Made by a program: the position numbers and the translations under genes. From positions 1 to 8,012 of the forward strand of contig CAYTJQ010000090.1 in the NCBI GenBank assembly GCA_964438205.1: DNA of 8,012 nt. The letters run 5' to 3'. The notes beneath the pieces were generated by a model. The model was not told the DNA's origin. It did not search any database and saw nothing but the letters and a program-made list of their open reading frames with translations. Positions within the stretch are counted from its first letter, which is position 1. The number at the start of each line of letters is the position of its first letter. Source of the stretch: Pseudohaliea sp964438205. Its GTDB lineage: Bacteria; Pseudomonadota; Gammaproteobacteria; Pseudomonadales; Halieaceae. Positions 1 to 8,012 of this stretch are shown one piece after another.

Positions 1-56
1 CCGATGGTGCCCACGTTGACGTGGGGCTTCGCGCGCTCAAAAGTTTCCTTTCCCAC
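1..56 (-). CDS. tuf: Elongation factor Tu, N-terminal fragment (cut by window edge)
   Basis: Only the first 18 codons and two further bases are visible. EF-Tu is the cytoplasmic GTPase that delivers aminoacyl-tRNA to the ribosomal A site. The reading begins GKETFERAKPHVNVGTIG after the initiator, which matches the conserved EF-Tu N-terminus just before the P-loop; the P-loop itself lies outside the window. I place the start at the GTG at 56-54. An in-frame TGA at 65-63 excludes any start further upstream, and a GAGGTGA Shine-Dalgarno sequence sits 6 bases upstream. A nearby ATG at 63-61 is in another frame. The gene follows fusA after 61 bases, the usual last position of the str operon. Identity rests on the short N-terminus plus gene order. 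Whether a second tuf copy exists elsewhere cannot be seen. Confidence 0.93.
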   Translation of the reverse strand, partial: MGKETFERAKPHVNVGTI

Positions 57-117
57 TTTGCATCACCTCTCAAACAAAAAAACCAGTCAAACAAAAACTC
101 AGTACCGGAAAAAGCCC
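57..117 (-). promoter_or_regulatory. U-rich fusA-tuf spacer with an 11-nt direct repeat
   Basis: This 61-base spacer is strikingly T-rich on the transcribed strand, unlike the GC-rich genes around it. It holds two copies of TTTTTGTTTGA at 97-87 and 80-70, with a 17-base period, and a run of seven U just upstream of the tuf Shine-Dalgarno sequence. A weak 5-bp stem (CCGGU with ACUGG) can form just before the U run, but its loop of about 16 nt makes it a poor terminator. U-rich leaders are known to bind ribosomal protein S1 and raise translation, so a translational enhancer for tuf is a reasonable inference. Partial attenuation is an alternative. Confidence 0.45.
63..69 (-). promoter_or_regulatory. 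Strong ribosome binding site of tuf
   Basis: Read on the minus strand, positions 69-63 give GAGGTGA, a 7-base match to the complement of the 16S rRNA 3' tail. Six bases (TGCAAA) separate it from the GTG at 56. The site fixes the GTG as the start and suggests efficient initiation, fitting the high demand for EF-Tu. Confidence 0.85.
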
Positions 118-2223
118 TCAGGACTTGTTCTTGGCGACGATCTCTTCCGCGATGTTGTTCGGCGCCTCGGAATACTTGGCGAACTCCATCGTGTAGGTGG
201 CCCGGCCCTGGGTCGCGCTGCGCAGGTCCGTCGCGTAGCCGAACATCTCGGCCAGCGGCACCTCGGCGTTCACCACCTTGCCGGCGGGCGTCTCGTCCAT
301 ACCGGAGATCAGGCCGCGGCGGCGGTTCAGGTCGCCGACCACGTCACCCATGTTCTCCTCCGGCGTGACCACCTCGACCTTCATGATCGGCTCGAGGAGC
401 ACGGCGCCGCCCTCCTGGGCCAGCTTCTTGGTGGCCATGGAGGCGGCGATCTTGAACGCCATCTCGTTGGAGTCCACGTCGTGGAAGGAGCCGTCGTACA
501 GCGTCGCCTTCAGGCCCAGGAGCGGGTAGCCGGCGAGGACGCCGTTCTGCATCTGCTCCTCGATGCCCTTCTGCACCGCCGGGATGTATTCCTTGGGGAC
601 CACGCCGCCGACGATGGCGTTGACGAACTCCAGGCCCTCGGCATCGGCATCCTCGCCCGGCTCGAACTTGACCCAGACGTGGCCATACTGGCCGCGGCCG
701 CCGGACTGGCGCACGAACTTGCCTTCGATCTCGGTGGTGTTACGGATCGCCTCGCGGTAGGCCACCTGCGGCTTGCCGATGTTGGCCTCCACGTTGAACT
801 CGCGGCGCATGCGGTCGACGATGATGTCGAGGTGCAGCTCGCCCATGCCGGAGATGATGGTCTGGCCCGTTTCCTCGTCGGTCTTCACGCGGAAGGACGG
901 ATCCTCCTGCGCCAGCTTGCCGAGGGCGATGCCCATCTTCTCCTGGTCGGCCTTGGACTTCGGCTCTACGGCAACGGAGATCACAGGCTCCGGGAACTCC
1001 ATGCGCTCGAGGATGATCGGGTGCTCCTGGGCGCAGAGCGTATCACCGGTAGTGACGTCCTTCAGGCCCACGGCGGCGGCGATGTCGCCGGCCAGCACTT
1101 CCTTGATCTCCTCGCGCGAGTTGGAGTGCATCTGCACCATCCGGCCGACACGCTCCTTCTTGCTCTTCACGGAGTTGTAGACGGCGGTGCCGCTCTCCAG
1201 CTTGCCGGAGTAGACCCGGAAGAAAGTCAGCGTGCCGACGAACGGGTCCGTGGCGATCTTGAAGGCCAGCGCCGCGAACGGCGCATCGTCATCGGCTTCC
1301 CGGGTCTCGACGGTCTCGCCGTCGTCCAGGGTGCCCTCGATGGCCTTCACCTCGGTCGGTGCCGGCAGGTACTCGACCACCGCGTCGAGCATGGCCTGTA
1401 CACCCTTGTTCTTGAAGGCGGAACCCCCGAGCACGGGGACGATCTCGTTGGCGATGGTGCGCGCCCGGATGCCCTGCTTGATCTCTTCCTCGGTGAGCTC
1501 GCCCTCCTCGAGGTACTTCTCCATGAGTTCTTCCGTGGCCTCGGCCGCAGCTTCCATCATGTACTCGCGCATCTCGGCGACATCGTCGGCGATCTCAGCG
1601 GGAATCTCGCCGTACTCGTAAGTCATGCCCATGTCCTCTTCGTTCCAGAGGATGGCCTTGTTCTTGACCAGGTCGACGACACCCCTGAACTCGTCCTCGG
1701 CACCGATCGTCATCTGCAGCGGCACGGCATTGGCGCCCAGGCGCTCGCGGAGCTGGTCCACGACCCAGCGGAAGTTGGCGCCGGCGCGGTCCATCTTGTT
1801 GACGAAGACCATGCGCGGCACTTCGTACTTGTTGGCCTGCCGCCAGACCGTCTCGGTCTGGGGCTGCACGCCGGAGGAACCGCAGAGCACGACCACGGCG
1901 CCGTCGAGAACCCGCAGGGAGCGCTCCACCTCGATGGTGAAGTCGACGTGCCCGGGGGTGTCGATGATGTTGATGCGGTGCTGGTCGAACTGCTGGTCCA
2001 TGCCCTGCCAGAAGCAGGTCGTCGCAGCGGAGGTAATGGTGATACCCCGCTCCTGCTCCTGCTCCATCCAGTCCATGACAGCCGCGCCGTCGTGCACCTC
2101 GCCGATCTTGTGCGAAAGGCCGGTGTAGAACAGCACGCGCTCGGTGGTCGTCGTCTTGCCGGCGTCCACGTGCGCACAGATACCGATGTTGCGGTACCGG
2201 GCTATCGGTGTTTTACGAGCCAC
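118..2223 (-). CDS. fusA: Translation elongation factor G (701 aa)
   Basis: EF-G is the cytoplasmic GTPase that moves tRNAs and mRNA through the ribosome after peptide bond formation and, with ribosome recycling factor, helps split ribosomes. The GTPase motifs are intact: P-loop AHVDAGKT at residues 17-24, switch I RGITI near 59-63, DTPGH at 88-92 with the catalytic histidine at 92, and NKMD at 142-145. Domains II-V follow; SFHDVDSNEMAF at 579-590 contains the domain IV tip histidine, at residue 581. Length is close to the 704 residues in E. coli. The start is the GTG at 2223-2221: ARKTPIARYRNIG right after it is the conserved N-terminus, a GGGGA ribosome binding site lies 7 bases upstream, and the frame upstream of the GTG runs into rpsG in a different frame and has no family resemblance. 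The gene lies 37 bases after rpsG and 61 before tuf. It is the canonical fusA type, with nothing broken. Confidence 0.98.
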   Translation of the reverse strand: MARKTPIARYRNIGICAHVDAGKTTTTERVLFYTGLSHKIGEVHDGAAVMDWMEQEQERGITITSAATTCFWQGMDQQFDQHRINIIDTPGHVDFTIEVERSLRVLDGAVVVLCGSSGVQPQTETVWRQANKYEVPRMVFVNKMDRAGANFRWVVDQLRERLGANAVPLQMTIGAEDEFRGVVDLVKNKAILWNEEDMGMTYEYGEIPAEIADDVAEMREYMMEAAAEATEELMEKYLEEGELTEEEIKQGIRARTIANEIVPVLGGSAFKNKGVQAMLDAVVEYLPAPTEVKAIEGTLDDGETVETREADDDAPFAALAFKIATDPFVGTLTFFRVYSGKLESGTAVYNSVKSKKERVGRMVQMHSNSREEIKEVLAGDIAAAVGLKDVTTGDTLCAQEHPIILERMEFPEPVISVAVEPKSKADQEKMGIALGKLAQEDPSFRVKTDEETGQTIISGMGELHLDIIVDRMRREFNVEANIGKPQVAYREAIRNTTEIEGKFVRQSGGRGQYGHVWVKFEPGEDADAEGLEFVNAIVGGVVPKEYIPAVQKGIEEQMQNGVLAGYPLLGLKATLYDGSFHDVDSNEMAFKIAASMATKKLAQEGGAVLLEPIMKVEVVTPEENMGDVVGDLNRRRGLISGMDETPAGKVVNAEVPLAEMFGYATDLRSATQGRATYTMEFAKYSEAPNNIAEEIVAKNKS

Positions 2224-2230
2224 AATGTAA

Positions 2231-2235
2231 TCCCC
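2231..2235 (-). promoter_or_regulatory. Ribosome binding site deciding the GTG start of fusA
   Basis: Minus-strand GGGGA at 2235-2231 lies 7 bases (TTACATT) before the GTG at 2223. An ATG at 2237-2235 overlaps this site but is out of frame with EF-G. The only in-frame ATG upstream is at 2397, deep inside rpsG, and would add 58 residues with no EF-G similarity. Confidence 0.75.
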
Positions 2236-2260
2236 ATTAACAGGTTGTCGGGCGGTTGCT

Positions 2261-2731
2261 TCAGAACCGGTAGTGCGAGAACGCCTTGTTCGCCTCGGCC
2301 ATCCGGTGTACGTCCTCGCGCTTGCGCACGGCGTTGCCCTTGCCCTGGGAGGCGTCGATGATCTCGCCGGCCAGGCGCTGGCGCATGGACTTCTCACCGC
2401 GGTTGCGGGCGTGCTCTACCAGCCAGCGCATGGACAGCGCCACGCGGCGGGAGGGGCGCACTTCGACGGGGACCTGGTAGGTGGCACCGCCGACCCGGCG
2501 GGATTTCACCTCGACCATGGGCGCGATGTTCTCGAGGGCTTCGTCGAAGACCTCGATCGGGTCCCGGTTCAAGCGTTCGTTGACCAGGTCAAGGGCACCG
2601 TAGACGATGCCTTCGGCCACGGACTTCTTGCCGCTGACCATGACGTGGTTCATGAATTTTGCCAGCGTGGCGTTCCCGTACTTGGGATCGGGCAGCACCT
2701 CGCGCTTGGCGACGACTCTTCTTCTCGGCAT
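2261..2731 (-). CDS. rpsG: 30S ribosomal protein S7 (156 aa)
   Basis: S7 is a primary binder of the 3' major domain of 16S rRNA. It starts assembly of the 30S head and lies at the exit (E) site next to the mRNA path. The protein starts MPRRRVVAKREVLPDPKYGN and carries the conserved core, including VMVSGKKSVAEGIVY, VKSRRVGGATYQVPVEV and SMRWLVEHARNR, ending in KAFSHYRF. At 156 residues it has the usual bacterial length; E. coli K-12 has a longer tail. The ATG at 2731 has a GAAGG ribosome binding site 8 bases upstream. In E. coli, S7 is the translational repressor of this operon and binds the rpsL-rpsG spacer; here that spacer is 152 bases and strongly structured, so the same control is likely but inferred. 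Confidence 0.98.
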   Translation of the reverse strand: MPRRRVVAKREVLPDPKYGNATLAKFMNHVMVSGKKSVAEGIVYGALDLVNERLNRDPIEVFDEALENIAPMVEVKSRRVGGATYQVPVEVRPSRRVALSMRWLVEHARNRGEKSMRQRLAGEIIDASQGKGNAVRKREDVHRMAEANKAFSHYRF

Positions 2732-2883
2732 GAGTAGTACCTTCTCTCTTCAGGTTACCCGGACACCGACCTGCCACTTGCGGGGGAGGCAGGGGTCCGG
2801 CCTTACTGCAGTGTTGACTGCTGTCAGTGTTGACTGCCTGGGTTGCCCTCGGGGCGGGCGGGTTCAGCGCAGCCCCGGAAGCG
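2732..2883 (-). promoter_or_regulatory. Structured rpsL-rpsG spacer, candidate S7 translational operator
   Basis: This is the position at which E. coli S7 binds its own mRNA. Three structures can be read. Six bases after the rpsL stop, CGGGGC (2877-2872) can pair with GCCCCG (2855-2850) around a 16-nt loop. Next comes a 16-nt tandem repeat (2836-2809). Last is a long stem-loop at 2800-2759: CCGGAC pairs with GUCCGG, then CCUGCC with GGCAGG, separated by a 1-by-5 asymmetric internal loop and closed by a 12-nt loop. No U-tract follows, so it is not an intrinsic terminator. It ends 27 bases before the rpsG ATG. The structures are seen in sequence; the S7-binding role is inferred from position and the E. 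coli precedent. Confidence 0.6.
2809..2840 (-). repeat. 16-nt tandem repeat, two copies, between rpsL and rpsG
   Basis: On the plus strand CAGTGTTGACTG occurs at 2809-2820 and again at 2825-2836, and the next base also matches, giving 13 of 16 identical positions over the two units. Each copy is itself a small inverted repeat (CAGU, loop CAAC, ACUG in the mRNA). Together the copies can instead fold as one hairpin at 2837-2808, with a 5-bp outer stem, a symmetric CAAC/CAAC internal loop and a 4-bp inner stem. Confidence 0.75.
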
Positions 2884-3255
2884 TTACTTTGGACGCTTGG
2901 CGCCGTACTTCGAACGGCCCTGGCGGCGATCCGAGACACCGGAGGTATCGAGGCTGCCGCGCACCGTATGGTAGCGAACGCCCGGCAGGTCCTTGACCCG
3001 GCCGCCGCGAATCAGCACCACGCTGTGCTCCTGCAGGTTGTGCCCTTCACCGCCGATGTAGGAGGACACCTCGTACCCGTTGGTGAGACGCACCCGGCAG
3101 ACCTTGCGCAGGGCGGAGTTCGGCTTCTTCGGCGTCGTCGTGTACACCCGGGTGCACACGCCGCGACGCTGCGGGCAGGCCTGGAGGGCCGGCACGTCGC
3201 TCTTCTCGACCTTGCGCTTCCTCGGCTTACGAACCAGTTGGTTGATCGTTGCCAT
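2884..3255 (-). CDS. rpsL: 30S ribosomal protein S12 (123 aa)
   Basis: S12 sits at the decoding centre of the 30S subunit, contacts 16S rRNA helices 18 and 44, and helps set translational accuracy. The protein starts MATINQLVRKPRKRKVEKSD and has the universally conserved TTTPKKPNSALRK loop at residues 39-51 and GGRVKDLPGVRYHTVRG at 84-100. The lysines at 43-44 and 88, where streptomycin-resistance changes map in other bacteria, have the ordinary wild-type residue. Asp89 in KDLPG is the residue that carries the beta-methylthio modification in E. coli. Length is one residue short of E. coli S12. The ATG at 3255 is preceded by GGAG 12 bases upstream, a rather long spacing. It is the first gene of the str operon, 186 bases after rpoC and behind its own likely promoter. 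Confidence 0.98.
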   Translation of the reverse strand: MATINQLVRKPRKRKVEKSDVPALQACPQRRGVCTRVYTTTPKKPNSALRKVCRVRLTNGYEVSSYIGGEGHNLQEHSVVLIRGGRVKDLPGVRYHTVRGSLDTSGVSDRRQGRSKYGAKRPK

Positions 3256-3285
3256 TACTGTCTGTTACTCCACAAATTCCGTTAC

Positions 3286-3372
3286 GGGCGCGTGCGCCCC
3301 CGATCCCGTGAGCCGCCGCTGCGCGGCTGCTACAACAGGACGAGCGAAGCCACCCCCAAAAGAGGAGGCGGC
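3286..3372 (-). promoter_or_regulatory. rpsL leader with three successive hairpins
   Basis: Three stems can be read in the RNA upstream of rpsL. At 3372-3349 a 9-bp stem (GCCGCCUCC with GGGGGUGGC, including two G-U pairs) closes a UCUUUU loop; it is complete only in read-through RNA, because the predicted start of the str transcript lies inside it. At 3328-3311 AGCCGC pairs with GCGGCU around a 6-nt loop. At 3299-3286 GGGCG pairs with CGCCC around CACG. None is followed by a U-tract, so none looks like an intrinsic terminator. A leader role in translation or mRNA stability is possible, without direct support. Confidence 0.45.
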
Positions 3373-3401
3373 ATTCTATAGACGCCCCTGCGGGGCGTCA
3401 A
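3373..3401 (-). promoter_or_regulatory. Predicted sigma70-type promoter of the str operon
   Basis: On the minus strand a -35 box TTGACG (3401-3396, 5 of 6 consensus) and a -10 box TAGAAT (3378-3373, 5 of 6) are separated by exactly 17 bases. The start of transcription would fall near 3366, giving a leader of about 110 nt before the rpsL ATG. The bases just after the -10 box are GCCGCC, a GC-rich discriminator of the kind linked to ppGpp/DksA stringent control of ribosomal promoters; that regulation is inferred. There is no A/T-rich UP element upstream of the -35 box. The E. coli str operon also has its own promoter before rpsL. Confidence 0.7.
3381..3399 (-). repeat. Perfect 8-bp inverted repeat inside the str promoter spacer
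   Basis: GACGCCCC at one end and GGGGCGTC at the other are perfect complements around three bases. As RNA read through from rpoC this is a very stable hairpin, but UAUAGAAUG rather than a U-tract follows it, so it is not a canonical terminator. As DNA the palindrome overlaps four bases of the -35 box and ends two bases short of the -10 box, which is also a plausible operator position. It may also protect the 3' end of rpoBC mRNA. Confidence 0.6.
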
Positions 3402-3404
3402 GCA

Positions 3405-3416
3405 GCCCTTTCGGGC
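3405..3416 (-). other. Small GAAA-tetraloop hairpin after rpoC
   Basis: The minus strand reads GCCC-GAAA-GGGC at 3416-3405, 25 bases after the rpoC stop. GNRA tetraloops are unusually stable. It is followed directly by the larger hairpin at 3399-3381, with no U-tract after either. It may be part of the rpoC 3' end or an RNA processing boundary. Confidence 0.4.
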
Positions 3417-3441
3417 ACCTGATCCGGGCGGAACGGCAAGC

Positions 3442-7668
<4,227 letters not shown>

Positions 7669-7675
7669 GGCCTAT

Positions 7676-7680
7676 CCTCC
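7676..7680 (-). promoter_or_regulatory. Ribosome binding site deciding the TTG start of rpoC
   Basis: Minus-strand GGAGG at 7680-7676 is a full Shine-Dalgarno core placed 7 bases (ATAGGCC) before the TTG at 7668. It supports TTG as the true initiation codon rather than a downstream ATG. Confidence 0.88.
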
Positions 7681-7697
7681 AAGAGGTGTTGCGGGCG

Positions 7698-7720
7698 GGG
7701 AGGCGCGGCTCGCGCCCCCC
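7698..7720 (-). other. GC-rich hairpin in the rpoB-rpoC spacer
   Basis: Bases 7720-7711 pair with 7707-7698 in the RNA, giving a 10-bp stem with one G-U pair and a 3-nt AGC loop. No U-tract follows, so it is not a terminator. It stands 17 bases upstream of the rpoC Shine-Dalgarno sequence and may stabilise mRNA, mark a processing site or tune rpoC translation. The function is inferred. Confidence 0.5.
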
Positions 7721-7749
7721 GGTCCCTGTCCATTCGCGTGCAGCGCGGT

Positions 7750-8012
<263 letters not shown>

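Noticed and set aside
63..92. A possible tuf promoter on the minus strand (TTGACT at 90-85 with GGTGAT 17 bases on)
   Set aside because: The -10 candidate matches only 3 of 6 consensus bases and overlaps the Shine-Dalgarno sequence, leaving no leader.
73..111. An intrinsic terminator between fusA and tuf (weak stem before seven U)
   Set aside because: The stem has only five pairs including a G-U and a loop of about 16 nt; strong termination here would block an essential operon gene.
4..2361. A 785-codon open frame on the plus strand, antisense to fusA and part of rpsG
   Set aside because: It lies opposite well-identified conserved genes. Strong G/C at third codon positions removes stop codons from the complementary frame, and the translation is low-complexity (rich in H, L, G, D, R) with no recognisable domain.
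2814..2835. Two TTGACT -35-like boxes on the plus strand in the rpsL-rpsG spacer
   Set aside because: No acceptable -10 box lies 16-18 bases downstream of either copy; they arise from the 16-nt repeat.
2827..3381. A 184-codon plus-strand open frame across rpsL and its flanks
   Set aside because: Most of it is the reverse complement of conserved rpsL and its leader, and its composition is that of a shadow frame.
3381..3399. A canonical rho-independent terminator of rpoBC
   Set aside because: The stem is strong, but it is followed by UAUAGAAUG rather than a U-tract.

Overview
The window is a high-GC stretch of core chromosome from a gammaproteobacterium. The visible 86-residue tail of the RNA polymerase beta subunit, the 1408-residue beta' subunit with the large trigger-loop insertion, S12, S7 and EF-G all read very close to their Escherichia coli counterparts, while GC content and third-position GC are much higher. 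A Chromatiales/Ectothiorhodospira-like or related halophilic or sulfur-oxidising lineage is possible, but that genus-level guess is weak. All genes lie on the minus strand, so transcription runs from high to low coordinates.

Layout in transcription order: rpoB 3' end (8012-7750), an 81-base spacer with a strong hairpin, rpoC (7668-3442, TTG start), a 186-base spacer with a good sigma70-type promoter and several hairpins, rpsL (3255-2884), a 152-base structured spacer that is the expected place for an S7 translational operator, rpsG (2731-2261), a 37-base spacer, fusA (2223-118, GTG start), a 61-base U-rich spacer, and the first 18 codons of tuf (56-1, GTG start). No spacer reaches 300 bases, and I see no mobile element, tRNA, rRNA, CRISPR array or foreign-looking gene.

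The genes form the transcription and translation core: the two large RNA polymerase subunits, two assembly or decoding proteins of the 30S subunit, and the two elongation factors. The str operon (rpsL-rpsG-fusA-tuf) follows rpoBC directly, as in many bacteria but unlike E. coli, where the two clusters are separated. None of the hairpins after rpoC has a U-tract, so read-through from rpoBC into str is plausible, with the internal promoter adding independent control.

I found no new protein system. The points worth a second look are in the spacers: a promoter whose -35/-10 spacer is almost wholly an 8-bp perfect inverted repeat; a 16-nt tandem repeat plus a long stem-loop between rpsL and rpsG; a U-rich repeated leader before tuf; and non-ATG starts in three of the five genes whose start is visible.
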